Shown here: positions 26,425 through 35,728 of the stretch, one piece after another
How positions within the stretch are numbered: position 1 is the first letter of the stretch
How the letters are laid out: every line of letters begins with the position of its first letter
Assembly: GCF_900129325.1 (NCBI RefSeq)
Contig: NZ_FQUP01000002.1
Location: 388,668 to 452,667 of the forward strand
Length of the DNA stretch: 64,000 nucleotides
Origin: Kaistia soli DSM 19436
Lineage (GTDB): Bacteria > Pseudomonadota > Alphaproteobacteria > Rhizobiales > Kaistiaceae
Direction of reading: 5' to 3'
Program-made: the position numbers and the translations under genes
Notes under the pieces: generated by a model
What the model saw: only the letters and a program-made list of their open reading frames with translations
Database searches by the model: none
What the model was told of the DNA's origin: nothing

Positions 26425-27423
26425 ATGGCTCTCACGGCGGACGATATCATTGAGCGGCGACGCCTCAGGCGTAAGCTGATCTTCTGGCGCGTCCTGGGCG
26501 TGGTGGCTTTCCTGGTCGCCGTCGCGGTTGCCGGCGTGCTCGCCGTCGGTCCGGACCGGATCGGGGCCCGCTCGTCGCCGCACGTGGCGCGCATCTCGAT
26601 CGACGGCTTCATTTCCGACGACCGGGCCGAGCTTGAGCTCATCGATCGGCTCGCCAAGAGCGATGCCGTGCGCGCGGTGATCGTCTCGATCGATTCGGGC
26701 GGCGGCGCCACGGTCGGCGGCGAATCGCTCTACGACGCGCTCCGGCAGCTTTCGGCCAAGAAGCCGACAGTGGCCTCCATCAAGACGCTCGGCGCGTCGG
26801 CGGCCTATATGACGGCGATCGCGACCGATCAGATCTTTGCCTACCGCACCTCGATCACCGGCTCGATCGGCGTGCTCTTCCAGTCGCCGGAGGTCAGCGA
26901 GGCCATGGCCAAGCTCGGCATCAAGCTGACCGAAGTGAAATCCTCGCCGCTCAAGGCCGCGCCCTCGCCCTTCACGCCGCCCTCCCCGGAATCGCTCGAG
27001 GTGGTCAAGAGCCTCATCGACGACAGCTACAACTGGTTCGTCGACATCGTCGCCGAGCGACGCCGCCTCGACCGGCCGACGGCGCTGAAGCTCGCCGACG
27101 GCCGTGTCTATTCCGGCCAGCAGGCGAAAGCGGCTGGCCTTATCGACGGCATCGGCGGCGAAGGCGAGGCGCGCGACTGGCTATCCAAGGAAAAGGGCAT
27201 CGATCCGGCGCTCTCCGTCATCGAATGGAAGAAGGAAGAGCCCTCGCGCGGTATTTCCTTCGCCGATGTCGCCGTTCGCCTCGTGGCGCGGCAGCTCGGA
27301 TTCGCGCCCGACGCGCTCGATGCCGGCGGAATCGCGCCTTGGTTGCCCCGGCTTAATCTTGACGGTCTGCTTTCCGTTTGGCAGGCTCCCCAGGAGTTCA
27401 ACGCTGGGGGGTCGGCGCGATGA
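26425..27423 (+). CDS. sppA: Signal peptide peptidase SppA (S49 family)
   Basis: A 332-residue membrane-bound serine peptidase that degrades cleaved signal peptides. Residues ~20-42 form the N-terminal membrane anchor ([19 protein letters not shown]). The periplasmic domain has SIDSGGG (88-94) and the nucleophile S125 in [11 protein letters not shown]; the general-base Lys is in the TEVKSSPLK segment (K172 or K177). This is the short 36-kDa-type form common in alphaproteobacteria. ATG at 26425 has GAGGGAAG upstream. Its stop overlaps the ihfB start (ATGA). Confidence 0.93.
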   Translation: MALTADDIIERRRLRRKLIFWRVLGVVAFLVAVAVAGVLAVGPDRIGARSSPHVARISIDGFISDDRAELELIDRLAKSDAVRAVIVSIDSGGGATVGGESLYDALRQLSAKKPTVASIKTLGASAAYMTAIATDQIFAYRTSITGSIGVLFQSPEVSEAMAKLGIKLTEVKSSPLKAAPSPFTPPSPESLEVVKSLIDDSYNWFVDIVAERRRLDRPTALKLADGRVYSGQQAKAAGLIDGIGGEGEARDWLSKEKGIDPALSVIEWKKEEPSRGISFADVAVRLVARQLGFAPDALDAGGIAPWLPRLNLDGLLSVWQAPQEFNAGGSAR

Positions 27424-27704
27424 TCAAATCAGAGCTGGTCCAGCGGATTGCCGAGCAAAATCCTCACCTCTATCAGCGTGACGTCGAGCACATCGTCAAC
27501 TCGATCCTCGACGAGATCGTCGATGCGCTGGCGCGGGGCGACCGGGTCGAGCTGCGCGGCTTCGGCGCCTTCTCGGTCAAGAACCGCCCCGCCAGGCAGG
27601 GTCGCAACCCGCGCACCGGCACCAAGGTCGATGTCACTGAAAAGTTTGTGCCTTTCTTCAAGACTGGCAAGGAGATGCGTGAGCGTCTCAACGACAGCGA
27701 CTGA
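27420..27704 (+). CDS. ihfB: Integration host factor subunit beta
   Basis: A 94-residue HU/IHF-family DNA-bending protein that pairs with IhfA. The family signature [21 protein letters not shown] (about residues 46-66) contains the beta-arm with the Pro that intercalates into the minor groove. [11 protein letters not shown] is the classic IhfB start. The ATG overlaps the sppA stop, so the two are coupled. IHF works in recombination, replication and regulation with sigma-54. Confidence 0.96.
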   Translation: MIKSELVQRIAEQNPHLYQRDVEHIVNSILDEIVDALARGDRVELRGFGAFSVKNRPARQGRNPRTGTKVDVTEKFVPFFKTGKEMRERLNDSD

Positions 27705-27722
27705 CAGAGGCAGGGACACCGC

Positions 27723-28070
27723 ATGAAGCGCGTGATCGCGATCATCATTCTCGTTCCGCTGGCGGTGCTTCTCGTCGCGCTGGCCGTTGCCAACCGCCAC
27801 GGCGTCGTGCTGTCGCTTGATCCCTTTAATGGCGATGCGCCGGCTGCCGCGATCACGCTGCCGCTTTACTTCGTCGTCTTCGCCGCGATGGCGTTCGGCG
27901 TTCTGCTGGGCGGCGTCGGCACCTGGCTCGGCCAGGGCCACTGGCGCCGACAGGCGCGTCGGCTGAAGCGCGAGGCGAGCGGCCCGCGCCGCGAGAAGGA
28001 TGGCTACCGAACCGTCGCCGTTACAGGTCCGACCGCCGGACTGCCTGCCCTGCGCCGCGACGCAGCCTGA
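27723..28070 (+). CDS. LapA-domain (DUF1049) membrane protein
   Basis: A 115-residue inner-membrane protein with two hydrophobic helices (about residues 4-22 and 43-66), followed by a basic cytoplasmic tail beginning GHWRRQARRLKRE. This matches the LapA domain family; related proteins help assemble lipopolysaccharide together with LapB in gammaproteobacteria, but a role in this lineage is unproven. It follows ihfB by 18 bases and precedes the ornithine cyclodeaminase-like gene by one base, so it lies inside an operon. Confidence 0.88.
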   Translation: MKRVIAIIILVPLAVLLVALAVANRHGVVLSLDPFNGDAPAAAITLPLYFVVFAAMAFGVLLGGVGTWLGQGHWRRQARRLKREASGPRREKDGYRTVAVTGPTAGLPALRRDAA

Positions 28071-28071
28071 C

Positions 28072-29022
28072 ATGCGCCTTATCGACGGCGCGGCGCTTGA
28101 TGCCGTGCTCTCGCGGCAGGAGCTGGTCGAGACGCTTCGTGAAGCCTTTCGTGCCGATATCACGGTGCCGCCGCGCCAGCATCACGCGCTCGATTCGTCC
28201 GGCGACGCTGCATCGCTGTTGCTGATGCCGGCCTGGTCGGGCCCGTCAGCAGCTGGATTCGGCCATGTCGGCGTCAAGATCGTCACTGTATTCCCCGGCA
28301 ACGCCGCCAAGGGCCTCGCGACGGTAGCGGGTGTCTATCTGCTGCTCTCAGGCGAGACCGGCGTACCGCTCGCAATGATCGATGGCACTGCGCTGACGCT
28401 CTGGCGCACAGCGGCGGCCTCTGCGCTTGCCGCCTCTTATCTTGCCCGACCTGATGCCGCGCATCTCCTGATGATCGGGGCCGGCGCGCTGGCGCCACAT
28501 CTTGTTGCCGCCCATGCCGCCATGCGGCCGATCACCCGCGTGACGCTCTGGAACCGGGACAGGGCCCGCGCCGACCATCTGGCGACGCGGCTCGCCGATG
28601 GCGGCTTCGACGTCCGTGTCGCGACCGATCTGGTCCGCGCCCTGCCTGAGGCAGACATCATCTCCTGTGCGACCTTGTCGAGCGAGCCGCTGGTGCGTGG
28701 CGACCTCGTCAAAAGTGGCGCCCATCTCGATCTCGTCGGCGGCTTCACGCCGTCGATGCGCGAAGCCGATGACGCGACCATCCGACGTTCGCGCATCTAC
28801 GTCGATGGACCCGGCGCGATCGTCGAGGCGGGCGATATCGCGGTGCCCCTCGCAGCCGGAGTGCTCGCGGCCGCCGATATCGCGGGTGATCTCGCGGGGC
28901 TCTGCGGCGGCACCGCGTCCGGACGGCAGGCGGCGGACGAGGTGACGCTGTTCAAATCGGTGGGGATCGCGCTCGAGGATATTGCCGCCGCGTCACTGGT
29001 CTGGCGCAAGCACGGCAGCTGA
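28072..29022 (+). CDS. Ornithine cyclodeaminase / mu-crystallin family protein
   Basis: A 316-residue NAD(P)-binding protein. The N-terminal part has KIVTVFPGNAAKGLATVAGVYLL, the ligand-binding signature of the family, and a Rossmann domain follows with LLMIGAGALAPHLV (about residues 137-150). Members deaminate ornithine to proline, reduce cyclic ketimines or dehydrogenate alanine and similar substrates; the specific reaction cannot be told. ATG at 28072 lies one base after the LapA-domain stop. It is an uncommon insert between the ihfB/lapA pair and trpF. Confidence 0.9.
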   Translation: MRLIDGAALDAVLSRQELVETLREAFRADITVPPRQHHALDSSGDAASLLLMPAWSGPSAAGFGHVGVKIVTVFPGNAAKGLATVAGVYLLLSGETGVPLAMIDGTALTLWRTAAASALAASYLARPDAAHLLMIGAGALAPHLVAAHAAMRPITRVTLWNRDRARADHLATRLADGGFDVRVATDLVRALPEADIISCATLSSEPLVRGDLVKSGAHLDLVGGFTPSMREADDATIRRSRIYVDGPGAIVEAGDIAVPLAAGVLAAADIAGDLAGLCGGTASGRQAADEVTLFKSVGIALEDIAAASLVWRKHGS

Positions 29023-29081
29023 CAAGGCGCGCATTGCAGCGGTTGGACTCCGGCCGCCTTTCATGGCAAAGCTCACCGCAC

Positions 29082-29795
29082 ATGACCGAACGAACGACAT
29101 TGGCAACCGGACGCAGTCCCGTCCTCGTGAAGATCTGCGGCCTTTCAACCGCGGAGACGCTTGAGGCTGCGCTCGATGCCGGCGCTGACATGATCGGCCT
29201 CAACTTCTTTCCGAAAAGCCCGCGCTCCGTTTCGATCGAAACCGGCGCGGCTCTGGCGGCCCAGGTGCGCGGCCGGGCCGAGATCGTCGCGCTCACCGTC
29301 GACATGGACGATGCCGGCCTCGCCGCCATCGTCGAGGCCGTGCGGCCCGACTGGCTGCAACTGCATGGTCATGAGGATCCCGACCGGGTCGCTGCTTTGC
29401 AGCGTCAGTTCGGCCTCGGCGTCCTGAAGGCGATCGGTATCCGGACAGCTGACGATCTTGCCGAGGTCACACGGCATGCGGGCATTGCCGATCACCTTTT
29501 GATCGACGCGAAGCCGCCTGCCGGCGCGGTGCTTCCGGGCGGCAATGGCGTGCCGTTCGATTGGGCTTTGCTGGATGGCATCGAGCCAGGCCTGCCCTAT
29601 ATGCTCTCCGGCGGGCTCAATCCGGGCAATGTGGCCGAGGCCATCGCGCGCACCGGCGCGCGCGGGATCGACGTCTCCTCGGGTGTCGAGGCGGCGCCCG
29701 GCATTAAGGATGCGGCGCTGATCCGGGCCTTCATTGCTGCGGTGCGCGGCGGATCAGAGAACGAGGATGGCCGGTCCGTTCCGGCGAGAGGATAG
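29082..29795 (+). CDS. trpF: Phosphoribosylanthranilate isomerase
   Basis: A 237-residue TIM-barrel enzyme of tryptophan synthesis, converting N-(5-phosphoribosyl)anthranilate to the ribulose form (CdRP). VKICGLS holds the catalytic Cys (17-20 region), and HLLIDAKPP contains the catalytic Asp; the phosphate loops [10 protein letters not shown] and GIDVSSGVE are present near the C-terminus. The gene is monofunctional, not fused to trpC. Only 4 bases separate its stop from the trpB start, so trpF, trpB and trpA form an operon. Confidence 0.96.
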   Translation: MTERTTLATGRSPVLVKICGLSTAETLEAALDAGADMIGLNFFPKSPRSVSIETGAALAAQVRGRAEIVALTVDMDDAGLAAIVEAVRPDWLQLHGHEDPDRVAALQRQFGLGVLKAIGIRTADDLAEVTRHAGIADHLLIDAKPPAGAVLPGGNGVPFDWALLDGIEPGLPYMLSGGLNPGNVAEAIARTGARGIDVSSGVEAAPGIKDAALIRAFIAAVRGGSENEDGRSVPARG

Positions 29796-29799
29796 TGAC

Positions 29800-31023
29800 G
29801 TGACCGCTCCGATACTGCCCAATTCCTTCACCACCGGCCCGGACGAGCGCGGCCATTTCGGCATCTATGGCGGCCGTTATGTTGCCGAGACGCTGATGCC
29901 GCTGATCCTCGAACTGCAGGAGGCCTATGAGGCGGCGAAGGCCGATCCGGCTTTCGCGGCCGAGCTGTCCAACCTCTCGAACCACTATGCCGGCCGGCCG
30001 TCAAAGCTCTATTTCGCGGAAGGGCTGACGCGCCATCTCGGCGGCGCGCGCATCTTCTTCAAGCGCGAGGACCTCAACCACACCGGCAGCCACAAGATCA
30101 ACAACTGCCTCGGCCAGATCCTGCTCGCCCGCCGCATGGGCAAGACCCGCATCATCGCCGAGACAGGCGCCGGCCAGCACGGCGTCGCTTCCGCGACGGT
30201 CTCTGCCCGCTTCGGCTTCCCCTGCGTCGTCTATATGGGCGCTACCGATGTCGAGCGGCAGAAGCCGAATGTCTTTCGTATGAAACTGCTCGGCGCCGAG
30301 GTGAAGCCGGTCACCGCCGGCAACGCGACCCTCAAGGACGCAATGAACGAGGCGCTGCGCGACTGGGTGACCAATGTCGAGGACACCTATTATATGATCG
30401 GAACCGCGGCCGGACCGCATCCCTATCCGGAGATGGTGCGCGACTTCCAGTCGGTGATAGGCACCGAGGCCCGCGCCCAGATGCTGGAGCAGCAAGGTCG
30501 CCTGCCCGACATGATCATCGCCGCCGTCGGCGGCGGTTCGAATGCAATCGGCATGTTCCATCCGTTTCTGGATGACAAGGATGTCGAGATCGTCGGCGTC
30601 GAAGCCGGCGGGCACGGGATCGACGTCGAGAACGGTCATGCCGCCTCGATGACCGGCGGACGTCCGGGCGTGCTGCATGGCAATCGCACCTATCTGCTGC
30701 AGGATGCCGACGGCCAGATCCTCGAAGGCCATTCGGTTTCGGCCGGTCTCGATTATCCTGGTGTCGGTCCCGAGCATAGCTGGCTGCGCGATACCGGCCG
30801 CGTCAGCTATGTGCCGATCCTCGACAATGAGGCGCTCGATGCCTTCCAGGTCTGCACGCGCACCGAAGGCATCATACCGGCACTCGAATCCGCCCACGCC
30901 ATTGCCGAGGCGATCAAGCGTGCGCCGAAGATGAGCCCCGACAAGACGATCATCGTCAACCTCTCGGGCCGCGGCGACAAGGACATCCACACCGTCGGCA
31001 AGCTGACGGGCATCGATATCTGA
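29800..31023 (+). CDS. trpB: Tryptophan synthase beta chain
   Basis: A 407-residue PLP enzyme that joins indole and serine to give tryptophan. The PLP lysine lies in the [10 protein letters not shown] motif, the catalytic Glu in AETGAGQHG, and the phosphate-binding glycine loop is GGGSNAIG. The start is GTG at 29800: it has GAGAGGA upstream and gives the normal length; an earlier start at 29734 would overlap trpF. It forms the alpha2-beta2 complex with the product of trpA, 67 bases downstream. Confidence 0.97.
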   Translation: MTAPILPNSFTTGPDERGHFGIYGGRYVAETLMPLILELQEAYEAAKADPAFAAELSNLSNHYAGRPSKLYFAEGLTRHLGGARIFFKREDLNHTGSHKINNCLGQILLARRMGKTRIIAETGAGQHGVASATVSARFGFPCVVYMGATDVERQKPNVFRMKLLGAEVKPVTAGNATLKDAMNEALRDWVTNVEDTYYMIGTAAGPHPYPEMVRDFQSVIGTEARAQMLEQQGRLPDMIIAAVGGGSNAIGMFHPFLDDKDVEIVGVEAGGHGIDVENGHAASMTGGRPGVLHGNRTYLLQDADGQILEGHSVSAGLDYPGVGPEHSWLRDTGRVSYVPILDNEALDAFQVCTRTEGIIPALESAHAIAEAIKRAPKMSPDKTIIVNLSGRGDKDIHTVGKLTGIDI

Positions 31024-31090
31024 CCGACTGCGCCTAACCTTGCCGGCGCATGGCGAGTTGCGACGACCCCATCGAATCGAGATTGAACGC

Positions 31091-31933
31091 ATGACCGAGA
31101 CCCGTATCGATCGACGCTTCGCGGCGGTGAAGGCCGAGGGGCGGCCTGCCTTCGTGACTTTCCTGACCGCCGGCGACCCGGACCCGGCGACCACGCTGGC
31201 GCTGCTGGCGGCCCTGCCGAAAGCGGGCGCGGACGTCATCGAGCTTGGTATGCCCTTCTCCGATCCGATGGCCGATGGCCCGGCGGTCCAGGCGGCCGGG
31301 CTGCGCGCTTTGAAGGGCGGCATGACGCTCAACAAGACGCTCGATCTCGTTCGCGAATTCCGCAAGACCGATGACGTCACGCCGATCGTCCTGATGGGCT
31401 ACTACAATCCGATCTATTCGCATGGCTCGGAAGCGTTCGTGGTCGATGCCAAGGCCGCCGGCGTCGATGGCCTGATCATCGTCGACCTGCCGCCGGAAGC
31501 TGATGACGAACTTTGCCTGCCGGCATTGAAGGCGGGTCTCAACTTCATCCGCCTCGCGACGCCGACCACTGACGACAAGCGCCTGCCGACTGTGCTGACC
31601 AATACGTCCGGCTTCGTCTACTACGTCTCGATCAACGGCATCACCGGTTCGGCCGCGCCGGACGCCAGCCGCGTCGCGGAAGCGGTTGATCGCATCAAGC
31701 GTCACACGCCGCTGCCGGTGGCCGTCGGCTTTGGCGTGCGCACGGCGGAGCAGGCCGCTGCCATCGGCGCCAACGCAGATGGTGTGGTCGTCGGATCGGC
31801 GATCGTGCAGGCGGTCGCCAATTCGCTCGATGCCGAAGGCCGTGCAACGGCCGCCACGGTTCCCGCGGTCGAGGCGCTGGTATCGACACTCGCGCGCGGT
31901 GTTCGCGCCGCGCGGCGGCCGGTCGCGGCCTGA
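31091..31933 (+). CDS. trpA: Tryptophan synthase alpha chain
   Basis: A 280-residue TIM-barrel enzyme that releases indole from indole-3-glycerol phosphate. The catalytic residues are in [14 protein letters not shown] (the Glu and Asp), and the phosphate-binding loop is [13 protein letters not shown] at 31091 gives the usual [10 protein letters not shown] start. It is followed by accD after 11 bases, the gene order seen in many proteobacteria (trpFBA-accD-folC). Confidence 0.97.
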   Translation: MTETRIDRRFAAVKAEGRPAFVTFLTAGDPDPATTLALLAALPKAGADVIELGMPFSDPMADGPAVQAAGLRALKGGMTLNKTLDLVREFRKTDDVTPIVLMGYYNPIYSHGSEAFVVDAKAAGVDGLIIVDLPPEADDELCLPALKAGLNFIRLATPTTDDKRLPTVLTNTSGFVYYVSINGITGSAAPDASRVAEAVDRIKRHTPLPVAVGFGVRTAEQAAAIGANADGVVVGSAIVQAVANSLDAEGRATAATVPAVEALVSTLARGVRAARRPVAA

Positions 31934-31944
31934 CAGGAGACACT

Positions 31945-32838
31945 ATGAGCTGGATCAACGACGTCGTTCGCCCGAAGATCAAGAGCCTCCTCAACAAGCG
32001 TGAGGTGCCCGAGAATCTCTGGATCAAGGATCCGGAATCGGGTGAGCTGGTCTTCCTTCGCGATCTCGAGGCCAATCATTATGTGGTGCCGAATTCCGGC
32101 TACCACATGCGAATGTCCGCGCCGAAGCGGCTCGCGCATTTCTTCGATGCCGGCCGCTACGAGACCATCCCGCTGCCCGAGGTCGCGATCGATCCGCTGA
32201 AGTTCCGCGACGAGCGTCGCTACACGGATCGCCTGAAGGACGCCCGCACCAAGACCGGGCTGCAGGATGCCGTGTTGGTCGGTGCCGGCTTCGTCGAGGG
32301 CGTGCCACTGGTGGCAGCGGTACAGGATTTCGATTTCATGGGCGGCTCGCTCGGCATGGCCGCCGGCGAAGCGGTGATTGCGGGCATGGAAGCGGCGCTG
32401 CAGCGCCAGCAGCCCTTCGTGATGTTCGCGGCCTCGGGCGGCGCACGCATGCAGGAAGGCATCCTCTCTCTCATGCAGTTGCCGCGGACGACGGCCGGGG
32501 TCATCGCGCTGCGCGAGGCGAAGCTGCCCTATATCGTCGTGTTGACCAACCCGACCACCGGCGGCGTCACGGCGTCCTATGCCATGCTGGGCGACATCCA
32601 GATCGCCGAACCCGGCGCGCTGATCGGCTTCGCCGGTCCGCGGGTGATCGAGCAGACCATCCGCGAGAAGCTGCCCGAGGGTTTCCAGCGCTCCGAATAC
32701 CTGCACGCCCATGGCATGGTCGACATGGTGGTTCCGCGCCATGAACTGCGCCCGACCATTGCAAGGCTCTGTGCACTCCTCGGCCCCAAGGCAGAAGCCG
32801 CGCCAGAATCGCAGCGCGCCATCTCCGTGGTCGCATAG
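31945..32838 (+). CDS. accD: Acetyl-CoA carboxylase carboxyltransferase subunit beta
   Basis: A 297-residue subunit that, with AccA, moves the carboxyl group from biotin to acetyl-CoA in the first step of fatty acid synthesis. The crotonase-like core is intact ([40 protein letters not shown]). The N-terminal zinc ribbon is not: where many AccD proteins have two CxxC pairs, this one reads KDPESGE (about 28-34) and VPNSGYH (about 48-54), with no cysteine. The domain can still fold but cannot hold zinc. Loss of these cysteines is known in Hyphomicrobiales relatives. Confidence 0.95.
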   Translation: MSWINDVVRPKIKSLLNKREVPENLWIKDPESGELVFLRDLEANHYVVPNSGYHMRMSAPKRLAHFFDAGRYETIPLPEVAIDPLKFRDERRYTDRLKDARTKTGLQDAVLVGAGFVEGVPLVAAVQDFDFMGGSLGMAAGEAVIAGMEAALQRQQPFVMFAASGGARMQEGILSLMQLPRTTAGVIALREAKLPYIVVLTNPTTGGVTASYAMLGDIQIAEPGALIGFAGPRVIEQTIREKLPEGFQRSEYLHAHGMVDMVVPRHELRPTIARLCALLGPKAEAAPESQRAISVVA

Positions 32839-32945
32839 TCGAGACTGGCGCGTCCGCGCGCCAGCCGCTATCCACGCATCTGATCCTGTCTTCAGCGAGG
32901 GCCGCGGCGACGCGGCCTTCGCGCGTTCGCCTGAAGGTTCCCGTC

Positions 32946-34265
32946 ATGGACGACAGCTCGGCAATCCTGCAGCGCCTGTTCCTTCTCCATCCCAAGGAGA
33001 TCGACCTTTCGCTCGATCGCCTGTTGCCGCTGCTCGAAAAGCTCGGCCATCCCGAGCGAAAGCTCGGCCCCGTGTTCCATATCGCGGGAACCAACGGCAA
33101 GGGATCGACGACAGCCTTCCTACGCGCCATGCTGGAGGCCAGCGGCCGCACCGTGCACGTCTACACGTCGCCGCATCTGGTGACCTTCCATGAGCGCATC
33201 CGCATCGGCCGCCCGGGCGGCGGGGCCTATGTCTCCGAGGCCGAACTCGTCGAGACGCTGACGGCGATCGAGCGGCTCAATGACGGTGCGCCGATCACGC
33301 ATTTCGAGATCACAACCGCAGCGGCGCTCGTCCTGTTCGCCACCCATCCGGCCGACGTGACATTGCTTGAAGTCGGCCTTGGCGGGCGCTTTGACGCGAC
33401 GAACGTCATCGACACGCCCGAAGTGTCCGTCATCACCTCGATCTCGATGGATCACGAGAAGTTCTTCGGCGATTCGCTCGACCGGATCGCCTGGGAGAAG
33501 GCCGGCATCATCAAGCGCGGCCGCCCCGTGGTATCGGCGCCGCAAGTTCCAGAGGTGATGGCCGTCATCGAGCACGAGGCCGCGCGCGGGCGGGCGCCGC
33601 TCTTTGTGGGAAATCGGGATTGGGTTGCCCATGCCGAACGCGGAAGGCTGGTCTTCCAGGATGAGGACGGCCTTCTCGATCTGCCGGCACCGCGCCTGCC
33701 GGGACGTCACCAGTTCATCAACGCCGGCAATGCGGTTGCCGCGCTGCGGCGATCGACGCTCGGCGTGCCGACATCCGCGATCGAGGCAGGGCTGCAGTCG
33801 GTCGACTGGCCGGCGCGCATGCAGCGCCTCGCAGCGGGCGCGCTGGTGGAAAAGGCGCCGCATGATGCCGAGATCTGGCTCGACGGCGGCCATAATCCCG
33901 GCGCCGGCGCCGTTATCGCCGAGGCGTTCGCCGATCTCGAGGAGCGGGTTCCGCGCCCGCTCTATCTGATCGCCGGCATGCTGCAGACCAAGGACCCGGT
34001 CGGCTTCTTCCGGCCGTTCGCCGGGCTTGCGGCGCATGTCTTCACGGTTCCGATCGCCAGTTCTGCTGTCGGCCGCGATCCGGGCGAACTCGCCGAGGCT
34101 GCGCGCGCGGCCGGTCTCGAAGCCGAGCCGCAGGCCGATGTCGCAACGGCGCTCGCCGTGCTCTCGCGTCTCTTGCCGCCCGGCACGACGCCGCGCATCC
34201 TGATCTGCGGCTCGCTCTATCTCGCGGGTGATGTTCTCCAGGCCAACGGTACGCCGCCGAAATAG
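32946..34265 (+). CDS. folC: Folylpolyglutamate synthase / dihydrofolate synthase
   Basis: A 439-residue Mur-ligase-fold enzyme adding glutamate to dihydropteroate and to folates. GTNGKGST (about 45-52) is the ATP-binding loop, TSPHL follows, and LEVGLGGRFDATNV and SISMDHEKFFG carry metal/ATP contacts. The C-terminal domain has the WLDGGHNPG motif. It lies at the end of the trpFBA-accD run (107-base gap), and an acyltransferase gene follows after 18 bases. Confidence 0.95.
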   Translation: MDDSSAILQRLFLLHPKEIDLSLDRLLPLLEKLGHPERKLGPVFHIAGTNGKGSTTAFLRAMLEASGRTVHVYTSPHLVTFHERIRIGRPGGGAYVSEAELVETLTAIERLNDGAPITHFEITTAAALVLFATHPADVTLLEVGLGGRFDATNVIDTPEVSVITSISMDHEKFFGDSLDRIAWEKAGIIKRGRPVVSAPQVPEVMAVIEHEAARGRAPLFVGNRDWVAHAERGRLVFQDEDGLLDLPAPRLPGRHQFINAGNAVAALRRSTLGVPTSAIEAGLQSVDWPARMQRLAAGALVEKAPHDAEIWLDGGHNPGAGAVIAEAFADLEERVPRPLYLIAGMLQTKDPVGFFRPFAGLAAHVFTVPIASSAVGRDPGELAEAARAAGLEAEPQADVATALAVLSRLLPPGTTPRILICGSLYLAGDVLQANGTPPK

Positions 34266-34283
34266 GCCAGCGACGAGGCGCAC

Positions 34284-35276
34284 ATGCCGGACGAGCGACG
34301 TCGAAACATCGCATCCCTCGATCTCGTTCGCGCCGCTTCGATGGCCTACCTCGTCGGCTTCTGGCACCTGATGAACTATGTCGATGGCTATCCGGGCTAC
34401 CAGAACGAGGTCACGACGCGCTTCACCGTGATCGTGCTCGCGACCTTCACGATGCTGTCCGGCTATCTGCTCGGACGACGGCCGCTCGAACCGTCGCTGG
34501 CTGCCATCGGCGCCTTCTATCGCCGGCGCTTCTTGCGTGTCTATCCGCCGCTGGTCGTGGCACTGATCGTCTTCGGGGCGCTCGGCATCGCCGGCTGGAC
34601 GGTCGTCCTCAAGAGCGTCGTCCTGGTCAGCCTGTTCTCCGGGCCCTCGGTCTGGACGATCTGGTATGTCTGCATGATCGCGCTGTTCTACCTCGTCGCG
34701 CCGATCCTGCTTGTCGATCGGCCAATGACACTGTTTGGCAAGCGTCTCGCGGCCTGGCTCTGGGGCGGCGTGCTGATCTGGCTGGGCCTGCTCGCAGTCG
34801 ATGCGAGCGGCTGGCTGGCGATGGAACCACGGCTCGCGCTCTATTTCCCCTGCTTCATCGCCGGGATCGGACTCGCGCGTCTAGCGTACGACGTCGGCGT
34901 CACGGCCCTCGTAACTGCCGCCCTGCTGGCTTCCGTCGGTGTGGCGCTGACCTCCGGGCTGCCGCTGCCCGCAATCGAGATGTCGCTTCGTTCGGCCCCG
35001 ATGGCGGTGTTCGGCGGCGCCTTCGTCATGCTGGCGGCTGTGCTGCTCCAGCACCGGATTCCGTCCCATCCGGCCGTCGCGGTCCTCGGCTATGCCGCCT
35101 TCTTCATGTATCTCGCACACCGGCCGGTCTATGTCGTCGCCACCGGGCTTTTTCCGCTTTCGGCGCCCGCGGCGCAGCTCGCCTTCATGCTGCTGGTCGC
35201 ACTGCCTTGTGTCATCGCCATCAGCTGGTTGCTCCAAAGCCTCTACGATGCGGCGCTGAAGCGGCTCGGCTCGTGA
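34284..35276 (+). CDS. Acyltransferase family 3 (OafA/YrhL-like) membrane protein
   Basis: A 330-residue integral membrane protein with about ten hydrophobic helices, starting NIASLDLVRAASMAYLVGFWH, the usual opening of acyltransferase-3 proteins in which a His near residue 27 and an Arg pair (RRRFLRVYPPL, about 75-85) form the acyl-transfer site. Such enzymes O-acetylate surface polysaccharides, LPS or antibiotics. There is no periplasmic SGNH domain. The acceptor is unknown, and no polysaccharide gene is adjacent. Confidence 0.88.
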   Translation: MPDERRRNIASLDLVRAASMAYLVGFWHLMNYVDGYPGYQNEVTTRFTVIVLATFTMLSGYLLGRRPLEPSLAAIGAFYRRRFLRVYPPLVVALIVFGALGIAGWTVVLKSVVLVSLFSGPSVWTIWYVCMIALFYLVAPILLVDRPMTLFGKRLAAWLWGGVLIWLGLLAVDASGWLAMEPRLALYFPCFIAGIGLARLAYDVGVTALVTAALLASVGVALTSGLPLPAIEMSLRSAPMAVFGGAFVMLAAVLLQHRIPSHPAVAVLGYAAFFMYLAHRPVYVVATGLFPLSAPAAQLAFMLLVALPCVIAISWLLQSLYDAALKRLGS

Positions 35277-35285
35277 CAGCGGAAC

Positions 35286-35311
35286 GGAAAACGGGGCCCG
35301 AAGGCCCCGTT
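35286..35311 (-). terminator. trxA terminator
   Basis: On the minus strand AACGGGGCC-TTCG-GGCCCCGTT (35311-35290) followed by TTTCC, a 9-bp stem with a stable TTCG loop, 22 bases past the trxA stop. It also separates trxA from the convergent acyltransferase gene. Confidence 0.85.
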
Positions 35312-35332
35312 CGAAAGCAGTATTGAAAGCGC

Positions 35333-35653
35333 TCAGATCGCGTTCTTGATCCAGTCGGCCAGCCGGTTCTTCGGCGCGGCGCCAACCTGGATCGAGGTCG
35401 GCTCGCCGTCCTTGAACAGGATCAGCGTCGGGATCGAGCGGACGCCGTATCGGACGGCGATGTTCGGATTCTCGTCGATATTGAGCTTGGCGATCGTCAC
35501 CTTGCCGCCCATCTCGGTCTGAATCTCTTCGAGAGCCGGCGCGATCATGCGGCACGGACCGCACCACTCGGCCCAGAAATCGACGACGACCGGGCCCGTG
35601 GCGCCCAGAACGTCGGTGTCGAAGGAACTGTCAGTCACTTTGGCGGTCGCCAT
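35333..35653 (-). CDS. trxA: Thioredoxin
   Basis: A 106-residue thioredoxin with the redox motif WCGPC (about residues 30-34), the cis-Pro in IPTLILF, and the buried Asp in VVVDFWAEW. It reduces disulfides of cytosolic proteins using electrons from thioredoxin reductase. It lies downstream of addA on the same strand (75-base gap), a common alphaproteobacterial order. Confidence 0.97.
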   Translation of the reverse strand: MATAKVTDSSFDTDVLGATGPVVVDFWAEWCGPCRMIAPALEEIQTEMGGKVTIAKLNIDENPNIAVRYGVRSIPTLILFKDGEPTSIQVGAAPKNRLADWIKNAI

Positions 35654-35728
35654 GAGAGCCTCGCGCGGATTGAGGGGGAGTTGATCCGAAGGTAGGGAGC
35701 GGGGGTCGGCGGGTCAAGCCTTGGTATG

